DNA of 64,000 bases from positions 62,001 through 126,000 of the forward strand of contig JAIQFK010000010.1 of the NCBI GenBank assembly GCA_020073305.1, in the 5' to 3' direction. The notes beneath the pieces are model-generated. The model saw only the letters and a list, made by a program, of their open reading frames with translations, was not told where the DNA came from and ran no database searches. The DNA is from Terriglobia bacterium. GTDB taxonomy: Bacteria; Acidobacteriota; Terriglobia; Bryobacterales; Bryobacteraceae. The translations under genes were made by a program, and so were the position numbers. Positions 1 to 8,221 of this stretch are shown one piece after another. How positions within the stretch are numbered: position 1 is the first letter of the stretch; each line of letters starts with the position of its first letter.

Positions 1-637
1 ACGCGCGGCGGGCTGTTGCCTGCGGCGGTGGCTCGAACTGGGGCAGGTGATCGATAACCACGCGCAGGTCAGGCACCAGGTCCGTGAGCCGCACAGTCGC
101 AGCGATCAGCGCCGCGTCCTGGTTGGCGGTATCCAACTCCAGTCCGGCCTCCGCCAGTGCTTTCAGGTCCTCAATAAACTGTGGCTTAGACAGCTCCGCG
201 CTGAGATCCCGGTTCCACAAATTTCCGTACCGGATCCCGAGAAACAGCGGGTTGCGATGGAACCGCTCCAGTTGCCGGCGAAACTCCGGCTTGCCCGGTT
301 CCAGGTCCCCAACGGTGCCGACGATGATCGTGTCCTTCGCGGCCACGTTGAGCACCCATTGGTTGTCTTCTAGCCACGGGCTGGCTTCCACCTCAATCGC
401 GCCCACAATTCCCAGCGGCGCCGCGATCTTGCGGTATCGTTCCGGCAGCGCCGGATGGTACAGAACCGCATTGCTCTTTTCCGGCCAGGGCACGCCCTGT
501 GGGCGCCGCGGGTCGAACAGATGAATGTGCGTATCGATGATCGGTACGGTTGCGGCTTGCGCGCCCATGTTTGCGGAAGCGATGCCTCCAGCGATGCCTA
601 AAAAGGTTCTGCGATCCACCATCTTTGACTGTGCCAT
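1..637 (-). CDS. Tat-exported amidohydrolase (TIM-barrel metal hydrolase), 3' end cut by window
   Basis: The first 212 codons of a predicted metal-dependent hydrolase of the amidohydrolase-2 superfamily; the rest lies beyond base 1. The ATG at 637 opens a twin-arginine signal (RRTFLG at residues 9-14, then a Gly/Ala-rich hydrophobic stretch), so the enzyme is probably exported folded. The mature part begins with IDTHIHLFDP, whose H37-x-H39 pair is the usual first metal-binding motif of the TIM barrel. The substrate cannot be read; relatives act on lactones, cyclic imides or decarboxylate aromatic acids. It follows the alpha/beta hydrolase gene by 32 bases on the same strand, so the two may be cotranscribed. 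The family is clear, the reaction is not. Confidence 0.85.
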   Translation of the reverse strand, partial: MAQSKMVDRRTFLGIAGGIASANMGAQAATVPIIDTHIHLFDPRRPQGVPWPEKSNAVLYHPALPERYRKIAAPLGIVGAIEVEASPWLEDNQWVLNVAAKDTIIVGTVGDLEPGKPEFRRQLERFHRNPLFLGIRYGNLWNRDLSAELSKPQFIEDLKALAEAGLELDTANQDAALIAATVRLTDLVPDLRVVIDHLPQFEPPPQATARRA

Positions 638-669
638 TGTAATCAAGTCTGGTGGAGAGAGGAGCGCTC

Positions 670-1491
670 TTAATCCGCACGCGCGCCGAGGGTCTGGTAG
701 AACGCCTGAAGCCGGTGACCGTAAGCCGCACCGGCTGCCTCGACAATGTCATTGTGGCCGGCGCCGGGCACGACCCAGAACGATTTGGGCTGGGGCGCGG
801 CCGCGTACAACGCCTGGCCCAGCCGTAACGGGATGATTTCATCCCGATCGCCTTGGAGGAACAGCATGGGCGCGCGTATGCGGCCGATTTTTTCCAGTGA
901 GTCGAAGCCCCAGACCAGCATCGGGCCAATGCCCGGAAGCACGGTGCGTGACACGTCCCGGGCCGAGGTAAACGGCGCCTCGAGAACCACACCCGCACAT
1001 GCTCTTCGGGCTGCAAGATTCACCGCCACAGCCGAGCCCAGCGATTCGCCGTGGATCACGATCTGCCCTGGACCATATCCCGCCTTGAGAAGGAAATCGT
1101 AAGCCGCATCGGCGTCCCGGAAGAGCCCTTGCTCGGTTGGCCGCCCGGCGCTCTTTCCATAACCGCGATAATCCAGCATGAGCATGGAAGATCCCGCCGC
1201 CGTGATCTCACGAAAGTGCGCCGCGCGGTCGGTGATGTTGCCCGCGTTGCCGTGGAAGAACAGCGTGACCGGACCATCGCCCCGGCTCACACGCCATGCA
1301 TGAATCCGCACTCCGTCGGCGGTGTCGAGCCACACATCCGCCGCGCCCACCTGCGCCTGCAAGCCCCAAAAACCCTCTGGATATTTTGACGGGAAATAGA
1401 CAGAGCGATTCGCCCAATAGCAGAGCGCTCCGAAAGTAGCGCCCGCAATCAGCGGGTAAGCGATGTACCAGGGAACCTGTAACACGTGCAT
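670..1491 (-). CDS. alpha/beta hydrolase, membrane-anchored (BAAT/YqkD-like)
   Basis: A 273-residue serine hydrolase of the alpha/beta fold. An N-terminal hydrophobic segment (residues about 7-27) should anchor it in the inner membrane. The catalytic set is visible: oxyanion motif HGNAGN at 80-85, nucleophile elbow GESLGS with S150, an acid at D217 (GDRDEI) and H246 (AGHND). This layout matches the 'serine aminopeptidase/hydrolase 12' type proteins often annotated as alpha/beta hydrolases of unknown substrate. The start is an ATG at 1491. It lies upstream of, and in line with, the amidohydrolase gene. The substrate is unknown; ester or amide hydrolysis is inferred from the fold only. Confidence 0.9.
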   Translation of the reverse strand: MHVLQVPWYIAYPLIAGATFGALCYWANRSVYFPSKYPEGFWGLQAQVGAADVWLDTADGVRIHAWRVSRGDGPVTLFFHGNAGNITDRAAHFREITAAGSSMLMLDYRGYGKSAGRPTEQGLFRDADAAYDFLLKAGYGPGQIVIHGESLGSAVAVNLAARRACAGVVLEAPFTSARDVSRTVLPGIGPMLVWGFDSLEKIGRIRAPMLFLQGDRDEIIPLRLGQALYAAAPQPKSFWVVPGAGHNDIVEAAGAAYGHRLQAFYQTLGARAD

Positions 1492-1588
1492 CGTCTGCCG
1501 CGCGGCTTGTCACCGAGCAGGTTCAAACAGCGCCGAATCCAGCCGATCTGTCCCGGTGCGGGCTTCTTGGAATCCGCCATCGCGCTTT

Positions 1589-2863
1589 TCAGACGAACTT
1601 ATACACGCCCGGCACCGGCAACGGCGGAACATCCATGGGCAAATCGTAATCGAACGCTTTGGGGAACAGATCGAGCTGCGAGCTCATCATCTGGTCCCAG
1701 GTGATCTTCTGGCCCGAGTACGCCGACTCCCGCGCCATGATGCACGTCATGGTGCTCTCCGCAACGGTCATACCGTGATTGATATACGGCCCCTGCCCGC
1801 GGATGCTCTTCACCAGGTCGATGTGCTCCTGCACGTAGGGATCGATGCCCTTCGCCCCCTTGTCCCTGCAATTGCTCCGGCCCTTGGTCCCCACCACCAG
1901 TTCCGAAACGTTATCGGGCAATCCGCGTGGATATTGCCGGCAGTAGCTCGACATGTGCACGCCATTCGCGTAAACGAAATCCGCGCTGATGTGGTCGAAG
2001 ATGTTGCCGTAAATTTCTTCGCGAGGCCGCCACGCCGCGCCGCCTGTGGCCAGAACCTCCACCGGATGCCCGCCCATCACCCAGTTGATCACGTCGATAT
2101 TGTGCAGATGCTGCTCCACCACCTGGTCGCCGCAGATCCACACGAACGAGTACCAGGCCCGGTGCTGCCAGGTCATGTCTTTCCAATTCGCGTCGCGCTC
2201 TTTCTGCTGGATCACCGGCGTCCCCACCCAGTAGGCATAAGTCGCCGCGATGTCGCCGATCGCGCCGTCATGGATGCGTTTGATGGTTTCGACGTATTCT
2301 TTTTGCGAGCGCCTTTGCGCGCCCGACATCACGGTCAGCTTCAGCTCTTCCGATTTCTTCGCCGCCGCCATGAAGCGCCGCACATTGACGGGATCCGTGC
2401 CGAAAGGCTTCTCCGCGAACACGTGCTTCCTGGCTTCAACCGCGGCCTCGAAGTGCATGGGACGGTAACCGGGCGGCGTGCACAGCATGACGAGATCGAT
2501 GTCCGAAGCCAGCACTTTCTTATACGCGTCGAATCCCACGAAATGATGCTCCGGATCGACCTTGACCTTCCCTGCAATGCCCGGATACTCGGTCGAATTG
2601 CGGATCTTGTCGAGCGACTCCTCCAGGTGGTCCTCGAAGATGTCACCCATCGCCACCAGCTCGACATTCTCGTTGCCATGCAGAAGCTGCTGCGCCGCCT
2701 CCGTGCCTCGGCCGCCACACCCGACCAGCCCGGCTTTCAGTTTCTCGTTGCCCGCGCCGCGCACCAGCTCCGGTTTGACGATGGTGAACGCCGTAGCCCC
2801 GGCCGCTACGCCGGTCGACTTCTTCAGAAACGATCTTCGCGATACTTCGTTGGACTCTTCCAT
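1589..2863 (-). CDS. Tat-exported Gfo/Idh/MocA family oxidoreductase
   Basis: A 424-residue NAD(P)-dependent oxidoreductase with a Tat signal (SRRSFLKK, residues 8-15, followed by an Ala/Gly-rich hydrophobic core). The Rossmann motif GLVGCGGRG follows the signal, and the EKP motif (AEKPFGTDP), whose Lys is catalytic in Gfo/Idh/MocA enzymes, is present. Such exported members are abundant in Acidobacteria and Planctomycetes and act on sugars or cyclitols; the exact substrate is not readable. I chose the ATG at 2863 over an in-frame upstream start at 3040 because the Tat signal then begins at residue 8 and GAGGCAGGTT lies just upstream; a TACAAT box sits at 2886-2891 on the same strand. Confidence 0.92.
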   Translation of the reverse strand: MEESNEVSRRSFLKKSTGVAAGATAFTIVKPELVRGAGNEKLKAGLVGCGGRGTEAAQQLLHGNENVELVAMGDIFEDHLEESLDKIRNSTEYPGIAGKVKVDPEHHFVGFDAYKKVLASDIDLVMLCTPPGYRPMHFEAAVEARKHVFAEKPFGTDPVNVRRFMAAAKKSEELKLTVMSGAQRRSQKEYVETIKRIHDGAIGDIAATYAYWVGTPVIQQKERDANWKDMTWQHRAWYSFVWICGDQVVEQHLHNIDVINWVMGGHPVEVLATGGAAWRPREEIYGNIFDHISADFVYANGVHMSSYCRQYPRGLPDNVSELVVGTKGRSNCRDKGAKGIDPYVQEHIDLVKSIRGQGPYINHGMTVAESTMTCIMARESAYSGQKITWDQMMSSQLDLFPKAFDYDLPMDVPPLPVPGVYKFV

Positions 2864-3027
2864 AACCTGCCTCGCAGTCGAAGTGATTGTATCGTAACGG
2901 AGAAATCGGGAGAAACCGTCAGGCCTGAAGGTGCGGCCCAGTTCCACTCCCACGCCGAGCACCGTGAAGAAGCTGACCGGCCAAGGTGACGCCTGGCGTC
3001 TGACGGGAAGCTCCGTGTCTGCAAACT

Positions 3028-3543
3028 TCATTTGCTGCAAGGCAACGCCCCCCCAGGAGTGTAATAGCCATCGTTCGTCGCTTGGACCAATCGATCCGAG
3101 TCAGGGTACGGCAAGGGCCGTATGAGCACTGCACTCACCATGCGAAACATGGCCGCATTGCCGCCGATGCCAAGCGCCAGCGATAGAACCGCCACCGATG
3201 TGAAACCCGGACTTCTCCTTAGCATGCGCAACGCATAGCGCAGATCCAGCCAAAGGTCCGCTACGAGGCTCTTCTGTTTCGCCATTCCCAGAACGACGGG
3301 TTCCTGTGTCACGCTTGGCTCGACACCCCGCAGTTGATCGCTCAGCAGCTTCTCGTCGTGGAGTTCCTCGAGTGTGATCTCATTGGCTTCAGCTTCATCG
3401 GCCCCGCTAGCCACCGACCTCTGATAGAGGTCCTCCAGATGCTGGGCCAATTCTTCGACAATCTCCTCCTCACGCGCCGGCGCCAGCCTCAGGCCTTTCA
3501 GTCGCGTCCTGATTTCTTCCCTCCATCTGACGCTTTCAGGCAT
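3028..3543 (-). pseudogene. N-terminal remnant of an ADOP (MacB/FtsX-type) permease
   Basis: This 171-codon frame encodes the start of an acidobacterial duplicated orphan permease. It has a charged helical N-terminal module (residues 1-95) followed by the hallmark junction [17 protein letters not shown] and the first membrane helix with [11 protein letters not shown] and [13 protein letters not shown]. Intact relatives run to 800-900 residues with periplasmic MacB domains and FtsX helices; everything after residue about 160 is missing and the frame ends in an unrelated tail. The remainder is not found on either side, so it looks like a deletion remnant. A promoter-like pair lies upstream at 3608-3637. 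Expression or function of the fragment is doubtful. Confidence 0.8.
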
Positions 3544-3607
3544 GTTCCGCTCCCTTTAGAAACTCCGCGCTTCTTTTCTTGAACTTCCGGTCGAAGAATC
3601 TAACACC

Positions 3608-3637
3608 ATATGTTTCATAACAATATATTGCAGTCAA
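3608..3637 (-). promoter_or_regulatory. candidate sigma70-type promoter of the truncated ADOP gene
   Basis: On the minus strand TTGACT (3637-3632) and ACATAT (3613-3608) are 18 bases apart in an AT-rich stretch, pointing at the ADOP remnant that starts at 3543. Position and spacing are typical of a sigma70 promoter; this is a pattern match only. Confidence 0.4.
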
Positions 3638-3758
3638 GCTTATCATAAGTCACAAAAACGGCTTCAGTGCGCTGCTCGCCACAGCCGATGGCCCGCTTGA
3701 CTTCGACGTTGGGCAGCCCTCCAATTGAGATGGCCCTTCTTTCGCGTAAGGAGGATTT

Positions 3759-4127
3759 ATGTCTGCATTTTCCAGGCGACTGTTATTCTGGGCGCCGCGT
3801 GCGCTCGGTATCGCATTTGCGCTGCTGATCAGCATGTTCGCGCTCGATGTTTTCGGTGAGGGCTATGGGTTCTGGAACACGCTTCTTGCCCTCGCCATGC
3901 ATCTCATCCCAACCGCCATCGTCGTAGCGGTCCTTTTGCTGGCTTGGCGTTGGGAATGGATTGGCGCGCTGCTCTTCGCCGCCGTTGGAATGTTCTACGT
4001 GGTGACTACGTGGCGGCACCCCGATTGGATTCTGATGATCTCCGGGCCCTTGTTCCTGATCGCCGTACTGTTTCTGATCGGCTGGCTGAAACGAGCGGAG
4101 CTCCATTCGAGGCCGCTAGGGCACTGA
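3759..4127 (+). CDS. small integral membrane protein of unknown function
   Basis: A 122-residue protein with four predicted transmembrane segments (about residues 13-31, 40-63, 66-85, 91-109) and almost no soluble part. It resembles small multi-pass proteins common in bacteria that carry only a DUF label (DUF7670-like, from memory). The start is well supported by a near-perfect Shine-Dalgarno AAGGAGG seven bases before the ATG, the strongest in the window. It stands alone: a gap of 215 bases separates it from the ADOP remnant transcribed away from it, and the next gene has its own TATAAT box. No function is suggested by the sequence. Confidence 0.8.
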   Translation: MSAFSRRLLFWAPRALGIAFALLISMFALDVFGEGYGFWNTLLALAMHLIPTAIVVAVLLLAWRWEWIGALLFAAVGMFYVVTTWRHPDWILMISGPLFLIAVLFLIGWLKRAELHSRPLGH

Positions 4128-4148
4128 CGGCCTCGGCTTCGAGGACGC

Positions 4149-4154
4149 TATAAT
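4149..4154 (+). promoter_or_regulatory. TATAAT box immediately before the GNAT start codon
   Basis: A perfect TATAAT ends 8 bases before the ATG at 4163, with CTGACG at 4124-4129 as a weak -35. A transcript starting at the usual distance would begin at or next to the start codon. There is no Shine-Dalgarno in between, so leaderless expression is likely. Confidence 0.5.
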
Positions 4155-4162
4155 TTCGATAC

Positions 4163-5146
4163 ATGGCCGCACGGCTGGAGCCGGTTCCCGGCGTACGCGA
4201 ACTCGTTGACCTGCGAAAGCTCTCTTCCCTTCACTTCGAGAACCTTCTGGAAGCGGAAACACGCGAATGGGACAAAGAGCTGGACTGGGATTTCAAGAAA
4301 TCGGCCGACTTGGTGCGCCGCTTCCTCGATCTGCGGGCGCTCAGCGGCTGCGCCCTCATCGATGACCATCAGGCGGTTGGCTATTCCTATTTCGTCCTGG
4401 AAGAGCACAAAGGTCTGATTGGCGACCTCTACGTGGTCCCCGCGCACCGCAGCGCCGAGACCGAAAACCAGTTGCTGTACGGAGCGCTCGAAGGTCTCAT
4501 CACCGGATCGCAGGTGAGCCGCATTGAGGCGCAGCTCATGATGATCCTGCCGGATGCGCAGCGCGTGCTGCCCGGCGCCGATTTCCTGGCGACCTACGAG
4601 CGAGACTTTATGCTGCTCGATTTGGGAGCGGCGCAGCCGCTGCCGGACAAGCCTGCGCGCCGGCGAGTGCACATCGAGAAATGGTCGGATCACCACCACG
4701 ACAGCGCTGCACAGTTGATTGCCTCCGCCTACGCCGGCCACATCGACAGCCGGATCAACGACCAGTACCGTTCGGCCGCGGGCGCGCGGCGCTTTCTCTA
4801 CAACATCGTGCAATATCCCGGTTGCGGCAGCTTCTTCCGGCCCGCTTCGTACGTGGCTTTCGATCTCGCGCGCGGCTGGCTGGCCGGCCTCTCGCTCACC
4901 AGCCTCGTAGGGCCCCACGCCGGGCACATCACGCAGATCTGTGTCGCTCCGGAAGTGCGCGGCGCGGGCGTGGGCTATGAACTGTTGCGCCGGTCGCTCC
5001 TGACCTTGCAGGAGCACGGATGCCGTAAAGTCAGCCTCACCGTCACCACCGCCAACATCGAAGCCGTCACTCTCTACGAGCGCATGGGCTTCCGTACCAT
5101 CCGCAAGTTCTGCGCCTACGTGTGGGAAGGATTCACGCGAAGGTGA
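4163..5146 (+). CDS. GNAT acetyltransferase with two GNAT-like domains
   Basis: A 327-residue protein made of two acetyltransferase-fold halves. The C-terminal half (about residues 180-325) is a recognisable GNAT: it has a beta-strand/pyrophosphate-loop motif ITQICVAPEVRGAGVGYELL, in which R-G-A-G-V-G should bind acetyl-CoA, and the terminal VTLYERMGFR that closes the fold. The N-terminal half (residues 30-170) has the same strand pattern but a degraded acetyl-CoA loop, as in tandem GNAT proteins where only one lobe is active. The substrate is unknown; ribosomal proteins, small amines and antibiotics are all possible. The gene stands alone with its own TATAAT box. Confidence 0.85.
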   Translation: MAARLEPVPGVRELVDLRKLSSLHFENLLEAETREWDKELDWDFKKSADLVRRFLDLRALSGCALIDDHQAVGYSYFVLEEHKGLIGDLYVVPAHRSAETENQLLYGALEGLITGSQVSRIEAQLMMILPDAQRVLPGADFLATYERDFMLLDLGAAQPLPDKPARRRVHIEKWSDHHHDSAAQLIASAYAGHIDSRINDQYRSAAGARRFLYNIVQYPGCGSFFRPASYVAFDLARGWLAGLSLTSLVGPHAGHITQICVAPEVRGAGVGYELLRRSLLTLQEHGCRKVSLTVTTANIEAVTLYERMGFRTIRKFCAYVWEGFTRR

Positions 5147-5180
5147 GGGCGGGCGCGCTTGCCACGGAGAGTTCCGACAG

Positions 5181-5205
5181 TTTACTCTGGAAGTAAAGAG
5201 TAAAG
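5181..5205 (+). promoter_or_regulatory. candidate autoregulatory operator of the mazEF-like operon
   Basis: Just before the antitoxin ATG (5210), TTTACTC (5181-5187) and GAGTAAA (5198-5204) form an inverted repeat, and AGTAAAG is tandemly repeated (5192-5205). AbrB/MazE antitoxins bind such palindromic or repeated sites over their own promoter, so this is a plausible operator. An 11-base copy of TTTACTCTGGA also occurs inside the toxin gene (5658-5668). Confidence 0.45.
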
Positions 5206-5209
5206 ACGT

Positions 5210-5437
5210 ATGGCTTTCACAAGCAGGATTTCCGGAAAAGGCCAGGTTACGATTCCTAAGAAAATCCGCGAGACGTTAGGTGCCTCGCCGGGGGACCTCA
5301 TCGCCTATGAGGTCAATGGCAACATCGTGACTCTCAAGCGCATTGGGCCGTTTGACGCTGCTTACCACGCGTCGCTCTCGCAGACGCTGGACGAGTGGAC
5401 CACCGCCGAGGATGAAGAAGCTTTCCATGATTTGTGA
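5210..5437 (+). CDS. AbrB/MazE-type antitoxin
   Basis: A 75-residue swapped-hairpin AbrB-fold protein: the N-terminal half reads SGKGQVTIPKKIRETLG followed by GDLIAYEVNGNIVTL, the classic SpoVT/AbrB DNA-binding barrel. The acidic C-terminal tail (residues 55-75, rich in Asp and Glu) would wrap and block the toxin. It overlaps the downstream PemK/MazF gene by 11 bases, the usual layout of a type II toxin-antitoxin pair. The inverted repeat upstream fits negative autoregulation by the complex. The start at ATG 5210 has no clear Shine-Dalgarno. Confidence 0.9.
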   Translation: MAFTSRISGKGQVTIPKKIRETLGASPGDLIAYEVNGNIVTLKRIGPFDAAYHASLSQTLDEWTTAEDEEAFHDL

Positions 5438-5756
5438 TTCCTGGGACGTGGTTGTAGTGCCTTTTCCGTTCACGGAGCGTGCTGCCGCCAAACGCCGGCC
5501 GTCACTGGTCCTCAGCAAAAAGTCGTTCAATCGAAGCGGTAACTCTATCATGGCAATGATCACGTCGGCTAAACATCAGCCTTGGCCTGGAGACGCGCCC
5601 ATTCGAGACCACGCCGCAGCGGGCTTGCGCGTGCCTTGCACCGTCCGGCTCAAGCTCTTTACTCTGGACAACCGCCTGATTCTGAGAAGAGCCGGCAAAC
5701 TCGCGGCTGCGGACCGGAACCGAACGAAGCGAAACATCCAGGCTAGCCTGGCCTGA
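5427..5756 (+). CDS. MazF/PemK-family endoribonuclease toxin
   Basis: A 109-residue member of the type II PemK/MazF family, which cleaves mRNA at short sequences. Visible landmarks are the first strand WDVVVVPFPFT, the KRRPSLVLS strand that follows the S1-S2 loop, the SIMAMIT strand, and the C-terminal conserved segment beginning CTVRLKLFTLD, equivalent to the 'vkl.tl....i...lG.l' signature of active toxins. I prefer the ATG at 5427 (GAGGATGAAG upstream); an in-frame ATG at 5412 would add five residues. It overlaps the antitoxin stop codon, so translation is coupled. Full length for the family, with no sign of inactivation. Confidence 0.88.
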   Translation: MICDSWDVVVVPFPFTERAAAKRRPSLVLSKKSFNRSGNSIMAMITSAKHQPWPGDAPIRDHAAAGLRVPCTVRLKLFTLDNRLILRRAGKLAAADRNRTKRNIQASLA

Positions 5757-5865
5757 TCTCAACCGCCGTATCCCACTGCCAACAATCTCTGCCGAGCCGC
5801 CACGGAACGGAGCGGGATCTGAAGAAAACCTGAAACGGAGCGGATGCCACCCGCCTACTCACGCC

Positions 5866-6117
5866 ATGGATATTTCCCAAACCGTGGTTGGTCCGGCCAC
5901 TGAATCCGAGCGTATCCTCGCACTGGATGCCCTCCGCGGGCTTGGCGTGCTCGGAATTCTGGTGATGAACGTCGAGTCCTTCGGGCGGGTGGGCGCCGAG
6001 TATGTGAATCCCACCGCGGTCCAGCCGCTGGTAGGCTCCGATTTCTGGATGTGGTTGGTGAGCACGCTTTTCGTGGATGAAAAGTTCCTGGGGATATTCT
6101 CGATGCTCCCATCGTAG
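5866..6117 (+). pseudogene. N-terminal fragment of a DUF418 (YeiB-like) membrane protein
   Basis: Eighty-three codons that match only the beginning of DUF418 family proteins: a lead RILALDALRGLGVLGILVMN, then a loop with a conserved Pro, then WLVSTLFVDEKFLGIFSML, after which the family continues FGAG and several more membrane helices up to about 400 residues. Here a stop codon comes three residues after FSML and no continuation is found in the next 75 bases or in other frames. The break sits exactly where a secreted hydrolase gene has its promoter, so a recombination or insertion junction is likely. It is probably not functional. Confidence 0.75.
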
Positions 6118-6192
6118 CGTTTCACCATGGTTCGGCGCAGCCTGATCTGCCTCCCGTTTTCTCTCTCCTCCCCCTGCGATACAATCCCTCCC

Positions 6193-8184
6193 ATGCTGAA
6201 ACGCACCTGCCTCCTCGCCCTCTCTCTCTCTGCCCTTGCCCACGCCGCGCTCCTGCGCATCGAGCTCTCCGAGCGCTCCGACGTCCTCGCCGGAAAACCG
6301 TTCGGCTCCGCCGGCTCCTATGAGCGCCTCATCGGCAAAGCGTATTTCGCCGTCGATCCCTCGAACGCCGCGAACCGCATCATCGCGGATATCGACAAGG
6401 CCCCGCGCAATGAAGCCGGGCTCGTCGAGTTCTCCGCCGACCTCTACGTGCTCAAGCCTCGGGACCCCGAACACGGCAATCACGCCGTGCTGTTCGAGGT
6501 ATCGAATCGCGGCGGCAAAGGCATGCTGAGCTTCTACGACCGTGCCGCCGGATCTTCCGACCCGCGCGCGCCCGAACAGTTCGGCGACGATTTTCTCCTC
6601 GAACGCGGATTCACGCTGGTCTGGCTCGGCTGGCAGTTCGACGTTCCGCAGCGCGAAGGATTGATGCGGCTCTACGCCCCGGTGGCTCGTGATGCCGGCC
6701 GGCCCATCACCGGCCTGGTGCGCTCCGAGCTGGTCCTCGATCGCCGGCAAACCAGCTACTCGCTCGCCGATCGCGATCACATCCCGTACCCGGCATTGAA
6801 TCCCGATGATCCGAAGCTCACGCTGACCGTTCGCGACTGGCGCGACGCGCCCCGGCGCACCGTGCCGCGCGCGGACTGGCGCATCGAAGACCGCACACGC
6901 CTTGTGATGCCCGCGGGATTCGAGCCCGGCAAGATCTATGAAGTCGTCTACACGGCCCAAGATCCCGTGGTGGTGGGACTCGGCGCAACGGCCATCCGCG
7001 ACCTGATCTCCTTCCTGAAATACGGCGGCGCCGAGACCCTGCTCGGCGACCAGAGCGATCACATCAAGCGCGCCTACGGCTTTGGTATTTCGCAGAGCGG
7101 CCGCTTCCTGCGCACCTTCCTCCACGACGGATTCAATCGCGACGAAAAGGGCCGCCGCGTCTTCGACGGCGTTCTCTGCCACGTCTCCGGCGCGGCGCTC
7201 GGCAGCTTCAACTTCCGCTTCGCCCAGCCCTCGCGCGATGCCCATCCTTTCTACAACACGTTTTATCCGACCGATATTTTTCCCTTCACCGATATCGAAC
7301 AGGCCGATCCCGAAACGGGCCTGACCGACGGCCTGCTCACACGCGCCATGAAGGATCACGTCGTTCCCAAGATCTTCTATTCCGATACCTCTTATGAATA
7401 CTGGGGCCGTTCGGCGTCGCTGATCCACACCACCATCGATGGCCAGAAGGACGCGCCTCTGCCCGATACCACGCGCATGTATTTCCTCACCGGCGGGCAA
7501 CACGGCCCGGCGCCGTTCCCTCCGCCGAAAAATCACACGCGGAATCTCACCGATCCGAACGATTTCCGCGGGGCCATGCGCGCGCTGCTGGTGGCCATGG
7601 ACCGCTGGGTGCGCGACGGCGTCGAGCCGCCTCCATCGCTTTACCCGCGCATTGCGCAGGACACGCTCGTGCCCCTGGGCGCCGTGCAGTTTCCCAAGAT
7701 TCCCGGCGTGAGTTTGCCCACTCACATTCAGAAAGCCTACCGGGTGGATTACGGACCGGAATTTCGGACACACGGCGTCATCAGCGTGGAGCCGCCGAAA
7801 GTCGGCAATGCATTTCCGATGCTCTTGCCGCAGGTCGATCGGGACGGCAACGAAACCTCAGGTCTGCGCATGCCGGAGATCCAGGTGCCTCTTGCCACGT
7901 ACACGGGATGGAACCTGCGCTCGCCGGACATCGGCGCGCCCGACGAGATGTTCAGCATGGCGGGCTCGTTCATCCCCTTTGCCCGCACCAGAGCGGAGCG
8001 CGAGTTGCGCCACGACCCGCGCCCGTCCATCGAAGAACGCTACTCCGGGCGCGCGCAGTACCTCGAAAAAATCGAGGCCTCCGCCCGCCGCCTGGTCGCC
8101 GGCGGCTATCTGCTCGAGGCCGACGTGCCGGGCGTCATCGAGCACAGTGCTACGGAGTGGGATTATTTGAACGGCGCGCCGTAG
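6193..8184 (+). CDS. secreted alpha/beta hydrolase domain protein (large, Abhydrolase_10 type)
   Basis: A 663-residue protein with a cleavable Sec signal peptide (residues 1-19, ending ALAHA). It matches the large 'alpha/beta hydrolase domain-containing' family frequent in Acidobacteria and Proteobacteria, as I recall PF20091. The nucleophile elbow is FGISQSGRFLR, preceded by a long beta-rich N-terminal region (residues 20-270), with a probable catalytic His in the TGGQHGPAP region. Substrates of the family are unknown; extracellular esters are a guess. I chose the ATG at 6193 over an upstream in-frame ATG at 6127 because it creates the signal peptide. TACAAT ends 7 bases before it, with no Shine-Dalgarno. 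A 676-codon antisense frame over this gene is a codon-bias artefact. Confidence 0.88.
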   Translation: MLKRTCLLALSLSALAHAALLRIELSERSDVLAGKPFGSAGSYERLIGKAYFAVDPSNAANRIIADIDKAPRNEAGLVEFSADLYVLKPRDPEHGNHAVLFEVSNRGGKGMLSFYDRAAGSSDPRAPEQFGDDFLLERGFTLVWLGWQFDVPQREGLMRLYAPVARDAGRPITGLVRSELVLDRRQTSYSLADRDHIPYPALNPDDPKLTLTVRDWRDAPRRTVPRADWRIEDRTRLVMPAGFEPGKIYEVVYTAQDPVVVGLGATAIRDLISFLKYGGAETLLGDQSDHIKRAYGFGISQSGRFLRTFLHDGFNRDEKGRRVFDGVLCHVSGAALGSFNFRFAQPSRDAHPFYNTFYPTDIFPFTDIEQADPETGLTDGLLTRAMKDHVVPKIFYSDTSYEYWGRSASLIHTTIDGQKDAPLPDTTRMYFLTGGQHGPAPFPPPKNHTRNLTDPNDFRGAMRALLVAMDRWVRDGVEPPPSLYPRIAQDTLVPLGAVQFPKIPGVSLPTHIQKAYRVDYGPEFRTHGVISVEPPKVGNAFPMLLPQVDRDGNETSGLRMPEIQVPLATYTGWNLRSPDIGAPDEMFSMAGSFIPFARTRAERELRHDPRPSIEERYSGRAQYLEKIEASARRLVAGGYLLEADVPGVIEHSATEWDYLNGAP

Positions 8185-8221
8185 TCGTAGTTCATTAGCA
8201 TGAGGCAGCCACTCCCTTCGA

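Noticed and set aside
1463-2989. 508-codon open frame on the plus strand
   Set aside because: Antisense to the Gfo/Idh oxidoreductase; His/Arg-rich sequence without domains.
5743-7773. 676-codon open frame on the minus strand
   Set aside because: It is antisense to the secreted alpha/beta hydrolase with signal peptide and nucleophile motif; the long openness comes from third-position G/C bias.
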